Positions 55,492 to 64,000 of a DNA stretch of 64,000 nt are shown here, piece by piece (position 1 is the first letter of the stretch; each line of letters opens with the position of its first letter). The stretch comes from Halarcobacter anaerophilus (GTDB lineage Bacteria; Campylobacterota; Campylobacteria; Campylobacterales; Arcobacteraceae), in the NCBI RefSeq assembly GCF_006459125.1, contig NZ_CP041070.1, positions 1,364,001 to 1,428,000 on the forward strand. Direction: 5' to 3'. Below the pieces are notes generated by a model. That model ran no database searches, was not told where the DNA came from, and saw nothing but the letters and a program-made list of their open reading frames with translations. Both the position numbers and the translations under genes were made by a program.

Positions 55492-56375
55492 TTTTGATTT
55501 GCCAGATATTCATGTGCCATATATGAACTTCTTGCATAAGGAGTAGAGTGTACAAATTCAAATCCCATATCAAGGGCAATTTTTTTGTATCTTTCAAACT
55601 GTTCAGGTTTTACAAACTCTTTTACCTTTTCATAATCTCCCGAAGGTGCAAGATATTGCCCTATACTTAAAAATTTGCATCCTACTTCCAGCAAATCTTT
55701 AAATACCTGTACCATTTCCTCTTCTTTTTCTCCAAGACCTACCATAAGTGCAGATTTTGTTTTTACTTTTTCTCCTCCAAGCTCTTTTAATCTTTTTAGA
55801 ACTTGCAAACTTCTTTCATATGAAGCATTTCTTCTAATATGATATAAAGAGGGTACTGTTTCAACATTGTGTCCGATAATTACCGCACCGCTTTGTACTA
55901 CTCTTTCTAAAGACTCTTCTCTTGCTTTAAAATCAGGTATTAAAATTTCAACTTGAGTTCCAGGAGATTTTTTTAAAATATTTTTTGTAACTCTATAAAA
56001 CTGTTCAGCTCCGCCGTCTTTTAAATCATCTCTTGCAGGACTTGTAATAACTACAAATTTAAGCCCTAGTTTTAATACAGAGGTTGTAACTCCTTCAATT
56101 TCGGCTAAATCAACTTCTGTAGGTTTTCCCGTATGCACATTACAATAAGTACATCTTCTAGTACAGATATTTCCCAAAATCAAAAAAGTTGCATTTTTTT
56201 TAGAAAAACATTCACTTATATTAGGACATTTTGCTTCTTGGCAGATAGTATATAATTTATGTTCTCCAAGTAGAGCTTCCATCTCTTTTTGTGCGGTTGG
56301 AACAAGTTTTTTTCTAAGCCATTGAGGTTTTTTGAAATTTACTTTTTTTTCTGTTTCATTTAGTGCTGTACTCAT
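55488..56375 (-). CDS. lipA: Lipoyl synthase
   Basis: 295 residues. Both iron-sulfur sites are present: auxiliary cluster Cys in CQEAKCPNISECF (~43-55) and the radical-SAM CTRRCTYC (~68-75); SAM-binding and GDYEKVKEFVKPEQFERYK, then C-terminal ARSSYMAHE (Ser ligand RSSY). Inserts two sulfurs into octanoyl-protein to form lipoyl groups. Start overlaps the octanoyltransferase stop by 20 nt, with AAAGGA before ATG 56375. Confidence 0.96.
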   Translation of the reverse strand: MSTALNETEKKVNFKKPQWLRKKLVPTAQKEMEALLGEHKLYTICQEAKCPNISECFSKKNATFLILGNICTRRCTYCNVHTGKPTEVDLAEIEGVTTSVLKLGLKFVVITSPARDDLKDGGAEQFYRVTKNILKKSPGTQVEILIPDFKAREESLERVVQSGAVIIGHNVETVPSLYHIRRNASYERSLQVLKRLKELGGEKVKTKSALMVGLGEKEEEMVQVFKDLLEVGCKFLSIGQYLAPSGDYEKVKEFVKPEQFERYKKIALDMGFEFVHSTPYARSSYMAHEYLANQK

Positions 56376-57090
56376 ATTTTTCCTTTAATAATCTATTTAC
56401 AAGAGTCTCTTCTTCTTTTGTTAATTGAGAAAAAATCAACTCTACATTAAAACTGTTTTCGAAAGATTCAATCAGATAATCTTTTGCTTCATTAAATGTA
56501 ATTTCTTTTCCTATATCTTCCAATGAAATACCGATTTTGTCTGAAAAAGTGTTACTTTTTTCTACACTTGTTATTGGAATCGAACCGTGTTGGAAAATTG
56601 CTTTTTTTGTTCTTCTTTGTGCATTTCCCCCGATTTTTTGACCGTCAATCAAAATGTCGTAGGCTTCAAAACCTACTTGGCAATACTCACTTTTAAATAA
56701 TTTAACAGTTTCATTATCTTTTGCATAACAAACATTTAATCCTAATTTTTTATAAAAATTAAGTAAGAACTCACATATCTTTTCATAAGATTCTTTTATA
56801 TTAAATCCACTTAAAAGCTCAACTGGAATAACTAAAGAGTAAGAGATATCTTGTCCATGAAAAAGAACTCCTCCTCCTGTAATCCTTTTTGCGATATTCT
56901 CAAAGTCATACTCTTCAACTTTTTGAGAAATGCCTATAGTTACGCTGTTACTATCCCATAAATATAATCTTAATATGGGCAAATCATTTTTTTCATAACA
57001 AAGAAGTAAAGATTCATCAATTGCCATATTCTTTTTGGAAGAGTTCTTGTCTGATAGAATTACTCTAAATTTACTTTTTTGATTTATCAA
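56356..57090 (-). CDS. Lipoyl-protein octanoyltransferase, LipM/LplA-like
   Basis: 244 residues beginning at TTG 57090 (AGGAG 9 nt upstream). BPL/LPL fold with AKRITGGGVLFHGQDISYS (acyl site) and the Lys of GQKIGGNAQRRTKKAIFQHG near residue 150. A Cys in EYCQVGFEAYDIL near residue 137 lies where LipM carries its catalytic Cys, so an octanoyltransferase is more likely than an ATP-dependent lipoate ligase; length also fits. Overlaps lipA and is next to the PDH genes, the main acceptor. Confidence 0.8.
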   Translation of the reverse strand: MINQKSKFRVILSDKNSSKKNMAIDESLLLCYEKNDLPILRLYLWDSNSVTIGISQKVEEYDFENIAKRITGGGVLFHGQDISYSLVIPVELLSGFNIKESYEKICEFLLNFYKKLGLNVCYAKDNETVKLFKSEYCQVGFEAYDILIDGQKIGGNAQRRTKKAIFQHGSIPITSVEKSNTFSDKIGISLEDIGKEITFNEAKDYLIESFENSFNVELIFSQLTKEEETLVNRLLKEKYEYSTK

Positions 57091-57284
57091 TTTTTTAGAC
57101 TCCTATAATTATTAAAAAATGTTATACTTTTTAAATATATATATGTTAAAAATAACTTAAAGATTTTCATCTTTTTTTCATTATAATTGGATTTTCATAG
57201 ATTAAAACTTATAAAAACTAATTAATATTTTAAAAGAAAAAATTATTAAGATATTTAATGTATCATATGACCATAATTCGGTAA

Positions 57285-57301
57285 TACGGTATTTTATCGT
57301 A
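57285..57301. promoter_or_regulatory. Imperfect palindrome upstream of aceE
   Basis: TACGGTATTTTATCGTA, arms matching 6 of 7, 89 bp before aceE. Candidate regulator site; the E. coli PdhR consensus is not matched. Confidence 0.35.
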
Positions 57302-57317
57302 CATAATTTTTACATAA

Positions 57318-57331
57318 TGAACATATGTTCA
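57318..57331. promoter_or_regulatory. Perfect palindrome upstream of aceE
   Basis: TGAACATATGTTCA, 14 bp, ends 16 bp before the candidate -10 at 57348, so a bound protein would touch the -35 region. Candidate operator; regulator unknown. Confidence 0.45.
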
Positions 57332-57347
57332 CTCCTTTTGTAAATCT

Positions 57348-57353
57348 TATGAT
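57348..57353 (+). promoter_or_regulatory. Candidate -10 element of the PDH operon
   Basis: TATGAT 36 bp before the aceE ATG at 57390, after T-rich CTCCTTTTGTAAATC; AAGGAAG is the ribosome site. Consensus-level evidence only. Confidence 0.45.
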
Positions 57354-57389
57354 ATGAATTTTATTAAAATCTTTTATAAGGAAGTGTAA

Positions 57390-60062
57390 ATGTCAGAGAT
57401 AAACTTAAACGACATCGACCCTCAAGAAACACAAGAGTGGTTAGATGCACTTGAAGTTGTTATTCAAGAAGAGGGAAGCCAAAGAGCTCACTATATTTTG
57501 GAAAAATTAATTGATAAAGCAAGAAGAAACGGTACATATTTGCCGTTTTCTGCAACAACTGCTTATGTTAATACAATCCCGGTTGAACAAGAACCTAAAA
57601 TGCCAGGTAATCTTTCTTTAGAGAGAAAAATTCGTTCAATAGTTAGATGGAATGCACAAATTATGGTTCAAAGAGCTTCTCAAAAGAAACTTGAACTAGG
57701 TGGTCATATTTCATCTTTTCAATCTTCTGCAACTCTTTATGATGTTGCTTTCAATCACTTTTTTAAAGCTCCAAATGAGATAAACGGCGGAGATTTGATC
57801 TTTTTTCAAGGACATATAGCTCCCGGTATTTATGCTAGAAGTTTTGTTGAAGGAAGAATAAGCCAAGAGCAAATGGATAATTTCAGACAAGAAGCCTTTG
57901 CAAACGGTTTGTCTTCATATCCACATCCGAGACTTATGCCTGATTATTGGCAGTTCCCAACTGTATCAATGGGATTAGGACCTATTCAAGCAATTTATCA
58001 AGCAAGATTTTTAAAATATCTAACAGATAGAGGAATCAAAGATTGTTCCGATCAAAAAGTATATTGTTATATGGGTGACGGAGAGTGTGATGAACCTGAA
58101 TCTTTAGGTGCAATTGGATTAGCCGGACGTGAAGGTTTGGATAACCTTATTTTTGTAATTAACTGTAACTTACAAAGACTAGATGGACCTGTTAGAGGTA
58201 ACGGAAAAATTATCCAAGAGCTTGAAGGTGAATTTAGAGGTGCTGGCTGGGAAGTTATTAAAGTAATCTGGGGAAGACACTGGGATGCTTTACTAGAAAA
58301 AGATAAATCAGGAAAACTTCTACAACTTATGGAAGAGACAGTTGACGGAGAATATCAAAACTTCAAACAAAAAGGCGGAGCTTATACAAGAGAGCACTTC
58401 TTTAACAAACATCCAGAAACGGCAAAACTTGTTGAAAATATGAGTGATGATGATATTTGGAGATTAAACAGAGGTGGACACGATCCTATCAAAGTTTATG
58501 CTGCATATAAAAAAGCAAATGAAACAAAAGGAAGACCTTCTGTAATTTTGGCAAAAACAGTAAAAGGTTACGGTATGGGTGCAGCAGCGGAGGGTAAAAA
58601 TATCGCCCACCAAGTAAAAAAAGTGGATATTGCTTCACTTAGACAATTTAGAGATAGATTTGATATACCGATTTCAGATGAAGATTTGGAAAAATTCCCA
58701 TATTACAAACCTGCAGAAGATTCAGAAGAGATGAAATATCTAAAACAAAAAAGAGCAGAACTTGGCGGATTTGTACCTCAAAGAAGAACAAAATTCAGCG
58801 ATAAACTTGAAATTCCTGCTTTAAGTGCCTTTGATGCCGTATTAAAAGGAAGTCAAGATAGAGAAATCTCTACAACAATGGCTTTTGTAAGAGTTTTAAA
58901 TGTTTTAGTAAAAGATAAAAGCATAGGTAAAAAAATAGTTCCTATCGTTCCTGATGAAGCAAGAACATTCGGTATGGAAGGTATGTTTAGACAAATAGGT
59001 ATTTATTCTCATGAGGGGCAAAAATATATTCCTCAAGATAGAGACCAAGTTGCATATTATAAAGAGGATAAAAAAGGACAAGTTCTTCAAGAAGGTATCA
59101 ATGAGCTTGGTGCTATGGGTTCTTGGGTAGCTGCTGCTACTTCATATTCAGTTAATAACTGCCCTATGATTCCTTTTTACGTGTTTTATTCAATGTTTGG
59201 ATTTCAAAGAACAGGTGATATGTGTTGGGCAGCAGGAGATCAAAAAGCAAGAGGTTTCCTAGTTGGTGGAACTTCAGGTAGAACAACACTAAACGGTGAA
59301 GGTTTACAACATGAAGATGGTCACTCTCATATTTTGTCAAACACTATTCCAAATTGTGTCTCTTATGACCCGACTTACGGTTATGAAGTTGCTGTTATCG
59401 TTCAAAACGGAATTGAAAGAATGTATGGAGAGAATCAAGAAGATGTATTTTTCTATATTACAACTTTAAATGAAAACTATCAACAACCTGCAATGCCTGA
59501 AGGTATAGAAGAGGGGATTTTAAAAGGTATTTATAAAGTAGAAACAAAAGAGGCTAAAAATGATTATAAAGTTAAACTTCTAGGTTCTGGTTCTATTTTC
59601 CAACAAGTTATAAAAGCAGCTGAAATTTTGGCAGATGAATATGAAATCAAATCAGATATCTATTCTGTTACTTCTTATAATGAATTAACAAGAGAAGCAC
59701 AAGATGCGGAAAGATATAATCTACTTCATATTGAAGAAGAGGAAAAAGTTCCTTATGTGCAAGAAGTATTAAATAGTGACGAAGATACTGTTATTGTATC
59801 TGCAACAGATTATATAAAATCATATTCTGAACAAATTGCACCGTATTTAAAAGGAAGTTTCAAATCTCTTGGAACAGACGGTTTCGGTAGAAGTGACAGT
59901 AGATCAAATCTAAGAAGCTTCTTTGAAGTTGATACGGATTTTATCGTATTTACAACTTTGGCTCAACTTTATAAAAAAGGAAAAGTTAAAAAAGAGCTTG
60001 TAAATGAAGCGATGAAAAAATATAATATTGATCCTGAAAAAATCAATCCATTAAAAGCGTAA
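57390..60062 (+). CDS. aceE: Pyruvate dehydrogenase E1 component, homodimeric type
   Basis: 890 residues, the AceE length. Thiamine diphosphate motif GDGECDEPES ... NCNLQRLDGPVRGN (~225-270), GHISSFQSSATLYDVAFNHF and GAYTREHFF loops are diagnostic of the homodimeric E1. Catalyses decarboxylation of pyruvate and reductive acetylation of lipoyl groups on E2. First gene of aceE-aceF-lpd; E2 starts 10 nt after its stop. The start ETQEWLDALEVVIQEEG is the family's E2-binding region. Confidence 0.97.
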   Translation: MSEINLNDIDPQETQEWLDALEVVIQEEGSQRAHYILEKLIDKARRNGTYLPFSATTAYVNTIPVEQEPKMPGNLSLERKIRSIVRWNAQIMVQRASQKKLELGGHISSFQSSATLYDVAFNHFFKAPNEINGGDLIFFQGHIAPGIYARSFVEGRISQEQMDNFRQEAFANGLSSYPHPRLMPDYWQFPTVSMGLGPIQAIYQARFLKYLTDRGIKDCSDQKVYCYMGDGECDEPESLGAIGLAGREGLDNLIFVINCNLQRLDGPVRGNGKIIQELEGEFRGAGWEVIKVIWGRHWDALLEKDKSGKLLQLMEETVDGEYQNFKQKGGAYTREHFFNKHPETAKLVENMSDDDIWRLNRGGHDPIKVYAAYKKANETKGRPSVILAKTVKGYGMGAAAEGKNIAHQVKKVDIASLRQFRDRFDIPISDEDLEKFPYYKPAEDSEEMKYLKQKRAELGGFVPQRRTKFSDKLEIPALSAFDAVLKGSQDREISTTMAFVRVLNVLVKDKSIGKKIVPIVPDEARTFGMEGMFRQIGIYSHEGQKYIPQDRDQVAYYKEDKKGQVLQEGINELGAMGSWVAAATSYSVNNCPMIPFYVFYSMFGFQRTGDMCWAAGDQKARGFLVGGTSGRTTLNGEGLQHEDGHSHILSNTIPNCVSYDPTYGYEVAVIVQNGIERMYGENQEDVFFYITTLNENYQQPAMPEGIEEGILKGIYKVETKEAKNDYKVKLLGSGSIFQQVIKAAEILADEYEIKSDIYSVTSYNELTREAQDAERYNLLHIEEEEKVPYVQEVLNSDEDTVIVSATDYIKSYSEQIAPYLKGSFKSLGTDGFGRSDSRSNLRSFFEVDTDFIVFTTLAQLYKKGKVKKELVNEAMKKYNIDPEKINPLKA

Positions 60063-60072
60063 GGAGTAAAAG

Positions 60073-61746
60073 ATGGGTAAAATTTACGATATTTTTATTC
60101 CTGATTTGGGAGCAGATAAGGATGTTGATTTAATTGACGTTATGGTAAATGTAGGTGATGTAGTAGAAGTTGAAGACGGACTTATCACACTTGAAACGGA
60201 AAAAGCATCTATGGATGTACCTACAACTCATGCAGGTGTTGTAAAAGAGATTTTGGTAAAAGAGGGAATGAAGGTAAATTCAGGAGATCTTATTGCAAAA
60301 ATCGAAGCACAAGAAGAGGGTGAAGCTTCAAATGAAGAGGCAAAAGCAGAAGAGCCTAAAGAGACAAATGGTGAAGTTGATTTAAAAGAGGTTGAAAAAT
60401 CAATTGAAACCGTAAGTGACAGTGCAAGCGTATCTTGCAGTTTTGTAAAAGATCAAACAATTTGTACTGTTATAGAAGATGTAGTAATTCCTGATTTGGG
60501 AGCTGATAAAGATGTTGATGTTATTGATGTAATGGTAAATGTAGGAGACTCGGTTGAGTTTGAAGACGGACTTATTACTCTTGAAACAGAAAAAGCTTCT
60601 ATGGATGTTCCTGCACCTGTCGGCGGAGAAATTGTTGAACTTATGATTAAAGCAGGGGATAAAGCAAATACGGGTGATTTAATAGCAAAAATCAAGAAAA
60701 ACGTAGTCGTGGATAATAAAGTTCCGACTCCTCAAGAGACAAAAGTTGAAGAACCTGTAAAACAAGAAGAACCTGTAACTATTCAATCAGCTGTTGCAAC
60801 TGCATCTAGTACAAATACAAATGTATTAACTCAAAAAGCGGCAAAAGTTTATGCAAGTCCAAGCGTTAGAAAAGTTGCAAGAGAGTTTGGTGTTGATTTA
60901 GGTTTTGTAAAAGGAAGCGGTAGAAAAGGAAGAATTTTAAAAGATGATGTTAAAGCTTATGTAAAAGAACAGCTTAACAAACCAGCTTCAACTGCAAGCG
61001 GTGCGGGACTTGGATTTGATTTACCTGCTTTAAAAGAGATTGATTTCTCACAATTTGGTGAAATCCAAACAGTAGAACTAAGCAGAATCCAAAAAATTTC
61101 AGGACCAAACCTTCATAGAAACTGGGTATCAATCCCTCATGTAACACAATTTGACGAAGCAGATATTACTGAACTTGAAACTTTTAGAAAAGCTCAAAAT
61201 GCAATAGCACAAGGATATAAGTTGTCTCCTCTTGTATTTGTATTAAAAGCAGTAGCAAAAGCTTTAGAACTTCATCCTAAATTTAACAGTTCATTGACTC
61301 CTGACGGACAAAGTCTGGTTTATAAAAAATATTTCCATATAGCTGTAGCAGTTGATACACCAAACGGACTTGTAGTCCCTGTTATAAAAGATGTAGATAA
61401 AAAAGGTTTTAAAGAACTGGCTCTTGAACTAAAAGAGGTTTCAACTAAAGCAAGAGAAGGAAAACTAAAAGCACAAGATATGCAAGGTGCTTGTTTTACA
61501 ATCTCTAGTCTTGGAGGAATCGGAGGAACAAAATTTACTCCTATTATAAATGCTCCTGAAGTTGCTATTTTAGGTCTATCTAAATCTGAAATGAAACCTG
61601 TATGGGACGGTGAGAATTTTGTTCCTAAATTGATGCTGCCTTTATCTTTATCTTATGATCATAAAGTTATTGACGGAGCAGACGGCGCAAGATTTACAAC
61701 AACCTTGTCAAAACTTCTAAGTGATATTAGATTGTTAAGTATGTAA
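60073..61746 (+). CDS. aceF: Dihydrolipoamide acetyltransferase E2 with two lipoyl domains
   Basis: 557 residues: lipoyl domain 1 (~1-80), acidic Ala/Glu-rich linker, lipoyl domain 2 (~133-215), Pro/Thr-rich linker, E1/E3-binding domain (~257-300; YASPSVRKVAREFGVDLG) and catalytic acetyltransferase domain (~330-557) with the HxxxDG site in SYDHKVIDGADG. Each lipoyl domain carries its lipoyl Lys in ETEKASMDVP. Forms the core of the PDH complex. Spacing to lpd 9 nt. Confidence 0.97.
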   Translation: MGKIYDIFIPDLGADKDVDLIDVMVNVGDVVEVEDGLITLETEKASMDVPTTHAGVVKEILVKEGMKVNSGDLIAKIEAQEEGEASNEEAKAEEPKETNGEVDLKEVEKSIETVSDSASVSCSFVKDQTICTVIEDVVIPDLGADKDVDVIDVMVNVGDSVEFEDGLITLETEKASMDVPAPVGGEIVELMIKAGDKANTGDLIAKIKKNVVVDNKVPTPQETKVEEPVKQEEPVTIQSAVATASSTNTNVLTQKAAKVYASPSVRKVAREFGVDLGFVKGSGRKGRILKDDVKAYVKEQLNKPASTASGAGLGFDLPALKEIDFSQFGEIQTVELSRIQKISGPNLHRNWVSIPHVTQFDEADITELETFRKAQNAIAQGYKLSPLVFVLKAVAKALELHPKFNSSLTPDGQSLVYKKYFHIAVAVDTPNGLVVPVIKDVDKKGFKELALELKEVSTKAREGKLKAQDMQGACFTISSLGGIGGTKFTPIINAPEVAILGLSKSEMKPVWDGENFVPKLMLPLSLSYDHKVIDGADGARFTTTLSKLLSDIRLLSM

Positions 61747-61755
61747 GGAGTTAGA

Positions 61756-63510
61756 ATGGGAAAAATTGTAGATATTGTTATTCCTGATTTAGGCGCAGAC
61801 AAAGATGTAGATTTGATTGATATTATGGTTTCTGTAGGTGACAAAGTTGAAGAAGAAGACGGACTTATCACCCTTGAAACAGAAAAAGCATCTATGGATG
61901 TACCCACAACACACGGAGGAATTATAAAAGAGATTCTTGTAAAAGTGGGAGATAAAGTAAATTCGGGTGATTTAATAGCACGTGTTGAAGTTGAAGAGGA
62001 AACTACAGCTGCTTCTTCTAAAACAGAAGAGACAAAAGCAGCACCCGTAAAACCTACTCCTACTTCAAAAGAGGTAAGCGGTGCAGGTGAAGTTAAAGGT
62101 CATGTTTTAGTTATTGGAGCAGGACCTGGCGGTTATTCTGCTGCTTTTAGATGTGCTGATTTAGGTATGGATACAGTCTTAGTTGAAAGACACGATACTT
62201 TAGGCGGTGTTTGTTTAAATGTTGGATGTATTCCATCAAAAGCTCTCTTACACGTTGCAAAAGTTATTGAAGAGGCTGAACATATCAGTCATGCAGGTAT
62301 TAAATTTACTAAACCTGAGATTGATTTACCCGGAGTTGCAGCATATAAAAGCGGTGTTGTAAAAAGACTTACAGATGGACTTTCGGCAATGGCTAAAATG
62401 AGAAATATAAAAGTTATCCAAGGTACGGCAAGTTTTATTGATGAAAACTCTGTTATCGTTAATCATACAAAAGATGACGGAAAAACAGTAGTTAAATTTG
62501 ATAATTGTATTATTGCAGCAGGATCTCAGAGTTCTAAAATGTCATTTATCCCGCATGAAGATCCTAGAATTTGGGATTCTACAAATGCCTTAGAAGTAAA
62601 AGAAGTTCCTAAGAAAATGCTTATTATGGGCGGCGGTATTATCGGACTTGAAATGGGTACGGTTTATCAAAAATTAGGTTCTGAGGTTGATGTAGTTATA
62701 AGAGGACCTCAAGTTATGACTGGAACGGATAAAGATATCGTTAAAGTATATACAAAAGCAAATGAACAGAGATTTAACTTTATGTTTAAAACTCAAACTC
62801 AGGCTATTATCCCTAAAGAAGAAGGTATTTATGTAGAGTTTAAAGGTGATAATGCCCCTGAACCAAAAACTTATGATGCAGTTTTAGTTGCTATGGGAAG
62901 AAGTGCAAACGGACTCAAAATAGGTCTTGAAAATACAAAAGTGGAAGTTGATGAAAAAGGTTTAATCAAAGTTGATAAACAAATGAGAACAACAGTTCCT
63001 CATATCTTTGCAATCGGAGATATAGTAGGACAGCCGATGCTTGCACATAAAGCAGTACATGAAGGTCATGTAGCAGCCGAAGTTATAGCAGGGCATAAAG
63101 TATTTTTTGAGCCAAAACAAATCCCTGGAATAGCTTATACTTTCCCTGAGATTGCAACAGCTGGAATGAGTGAAATTCAAGCAAAAGAAGCAGGAATCAA
63201 CTATGAAGTAGCATCATTTCCATGGACAGCTTCAGGACGTGCTATCGCCTCAGATGTATCAGGTGCAGGTATGACAAAACTTATCTTTGATAAAGATACA
63301 GATCAACTAATAGGTGGAGCAATCGTAGGAGATAATGCAGGAGAACTACTAGGAGAAATCTCACTAGCTCTTGAAATGGATTGTGATGCGGAAGATATAG
63401 GATTAACAATCCACGCTCACCCTACATTACATGAGTCTGTAGGAATGTGTGCGGAGATATTCCATGGGAGTATAACTGATTTGCCTAATGGGAAGGCTGT
63501 GAAGAAATAG
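61756..63510 (+). CDS. lpdA: Dihydrolipoyl dehydrogenase E3 with N-terminal lipoyl domain
   Basis: 584 residues: a lipoyl domain (~1-80, Lys in ETEKASMDVP) joined by an Ala/Pro/Thr linker to a full E3 flavoprotein. FAD site VIGAGPGGYSAAFR, redox disulfide GGVCLNVGCIPSKALL, NAD site MGGGIIGLEMGT, second FAD site IFAIGDIVGQPMLAH and catalytic His-Glu in HAHPTLHES. Such lipoyl-E3 fusions are known in some Proteobacteria. Reoxidises dihydrolipoyl groups of E2 with NAD+. Confidence 0.97.
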   Translation: MGKIVDIVIPDLGADKDVDLIDIMVSVGDKVEEEDGLITLETEKASMDVPTTHGGIIKEILVKVGDKVNSGDLIARVEVEEETTAASSKTEETKAAPVKPTPTSKEVSGAGEVKGHVLVIGAGPGGYSAAFRCADLGMDTVLVERHDTLGGVCLNVGCIPSKALLHVAKVIEEAEHISHAGIKFTKPEIDLPGVAAYKSGVVKRLTDGLSAMAKMRNIKVIQGTASFIDENSVIVNHTKDDGKTVVKFDNCIIAAGSQSSKMSFIPHEDPRIWDSTNALEVKEVPKKMLIMGGGIIGLEMGTVYQKLGSEVDVVIRGPQVMTGTDKDIVKVYTKANEQRFNFMFKTQTQAIIPKEEGIYVEFKGDNAPEPKTYDAVLVAMGRSANGLKIGLENTKVEVDEKGLIKVDKQMRTTVPHIFAIGDIVGQPMLAHKAVHEGHVAAEVIAGHKVFFEPKQIPGIAYTFPEIATAGMSEIQAKEAGINYEVASFPWTASGRAIASDVSGAGMTKLIFDKDTDQLIGGAIVGDNAGELLGEISLALEMDCDAEDIGLTIHAHPTLHESVGMCAEIFHGSITDLPNGKAVKK

Positions 63511-63537
63511 TTTTTAAAACTATTTTGAAATAAGTGA

Positions 63538-63564
63538 ACCCATTTTCTCTTTTAGAAGATGGGT
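63538..63564 (+). terminator. Likely terminator of the PDH operon
   Basis: 11-bp stem ACCCATTTTCT/AGAAGATGGGT with one G-T wobble and loop CTTTT, 28 nt past the lpd stop. The following AACGTTTAAAA is only weakly U-rich. Confidence 0.5.
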
Positions 63565-63576
63565 AACGTTTAAAAT

Positions 63577-63612
63577 GAGCCAATAAATTGCCGCAGAGTA
63601 ATTTATTGGCTC
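63577..63612 (-). terminator. Terminator of the small-gene pair at the window end
   Basis: Perfect 13-bp inverted repeat GAGCCAATAAATT/AATTTATTGGCTC with a 10-nt loop, 10 nt beyond the stop at 63623; on the minus strand it is followed by ATTTTAAAC. Confidence 0.7.
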
Positions 63613-63622
63613 CACTGATTTG

Positions 63623-63760
63623 TTAGCTATCTTTTTCAGATTTTGGTGGTTTTACTTTTGGCATTTTCGGAGGGTTTGTGGCTGGTTTTAGACCTCTTTC
63701 CTCTACTAATGGTTGTGGACGTTGACTTCCACTCGACGGTTTTTTTTGATCACTTGACAT
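63623..63760 (-). CDS. Small Pro/Lys-rich protein, 45 residues
   Basis: ATG 63760 with GGAG 6 nt upstream, stop TAA at 63623. Composition is Pro/Lys/Ser-rich (KPATNPPKMPKVKPPKSEK), predicted disordered, no hydrophobic segment. No family recognised. Its start overlaps the 3' end of the upstream gene by 11 nt and a strong hairpin follows, so the pair is a small operon. Confidence 0.6.
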   Translation of the reverse strand: MSSDQKKPSSGSQRPQPLVEERGLKPATNPPKMPKVKPPKSEKDS

Positions 63761-64000
63761 CTTTGTCTCCTTCTGTAAGATAAAAATTGCTGAAATATTC
63801 ATTAGCAGATTTTTCTGCCTTCTTATGCATTGAACTATTTGTAGGTATTGTAGTAAAAATATTCTTTTTTAATGATTTTTGTTTTGCAGCTCTAATCTCA
63901 AATCTAGCTTTATGAATTTCTGATGCAGTTAATTTTCCACCTGCAATGGCATGCCATTTAAATTCAGCTTGTATCATCAATTCTTCTAATTCATGCAAAA
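63750..64000 (-). CDS. Uncharacterised protein, 5' end outside window
   Basis: About 83 residues visible; the frame is still open at the window edge, and the only start-like codon seen (TTG 63998) is not convincing. Sequence is charged and helical (IQAEFKWHAIAGGKLTASE, KARFEIRAAKQKSLKKN), no membrane segment or signal. No family recognised. Overlaps the small Pro/Lys-rich gene by 11 nt. Confidence 0.6.
   Translation of the reverse strand, partial: LHELEELMIQAEFKWHAIAGGKLTASEIHKARFEIRAAKQKSLKKNIFTTIPTNSSMHKKAEKSANEYFSNFYLTEGDKDVK

Overview
The window is a low-GC bacterial chromosome segment, most likely from the Arcobacter group of Campylobacterota (Epsilonproteobacteria). The basis is gene content and family resemblance, not a database search: DUF4492-cydAB, a DUF5718 protein, several large chemoreceptors, KtrAB, class I plus class II fumarases, strong AT bias and typical Campylobacterota gene texture. 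It holds about 60 genes, densely packed and mostly chromosomal housekeeping. I see no rRNA, tRNA, CRISPR array, insertion sequence or prophage. Both end genes are cut by the window.

Layout. 1-2.6 kb: end of a SpoIIE-type phosphatase, an aldo/keto reductase and a periplasmic DsbC/G-like thiol oxidoreductase. 2.7-7.4 kb: an HxlR regulator with an AEC transporter, divergent from EamA exporter, MdaB quinone reductase, nitroreductase and old-yellow-enzyme genes; this looks like an electrophile/quinone-stress cluster. 7.4-12.6 kb: rhodanese, a frameshifted AraC/GyrI regulator, thiI and a two-gene MotAB/ZorAB-like proton-channel motor. 12.6-18.3 kb, minus strand: small ORF, cold-shock protein, Blc lipocalin, ubiB-like kinase with no normal start codon, pdxH, phasin-like protein, cbiX, thiE, thiD. 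18.4-27.9 kb: P2-type ATPase, ybiT, thioesterase, response regulator, ligA, methyltransferase, fructosamine-kinase-like gene. 28-34.6 kb: NIT/CZB chemoreceptor, then cytochrome bd operon (DUF4492-cydA-cydB-cydX-like) and a NifX-like protein with a His-rich tail. 34.7-48.2 kb: fumC, class I fumarase, Cache histidine kinase, pepD, flavin reductase, ktrB-ktrA, secondary alcohol dehydrogenase, a broken chemoreceptor, DUF5718.

48.4-55.4 kb is the most unusual metabolic region: three genes carrying CitE/HpcH-type CoA-ester lyase domains (one fused to an acyl-CoA synthetase), plus a double-hotdog MaoC hydratase, with a divergent IclR regulator. The enzyme set fits activation, hydration and C-C cleavage of a branched C5 dicarboxylate such as mesaconate or itaconate, giving acetyl-CoA/pyruvate or propionyl-CoA/glyoxylate. 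55.5-63.5 kb holds lipA, a LipM-type octanoyltransferase and the pyruvate dehydrogenase operon aceE-aceF-lpd, which would consume pyruvate made next door. Lipoyl synthesis and its main substrate are thus adjacent. The last 0.4 kb has two small unknown genes reading in from beyond the window.

The candidates most worth following are the stand-alone ZorAB-like motor with its coiled coil moved to the periplasmic subunit (10342-12601), the synthetase-lyase fusion operon (48425-54336), the ubiB gene whose only plausible start is ATC (15525), and a chemoreceptor apparently broken by deletion across a 14-bp junction (46803-46816).
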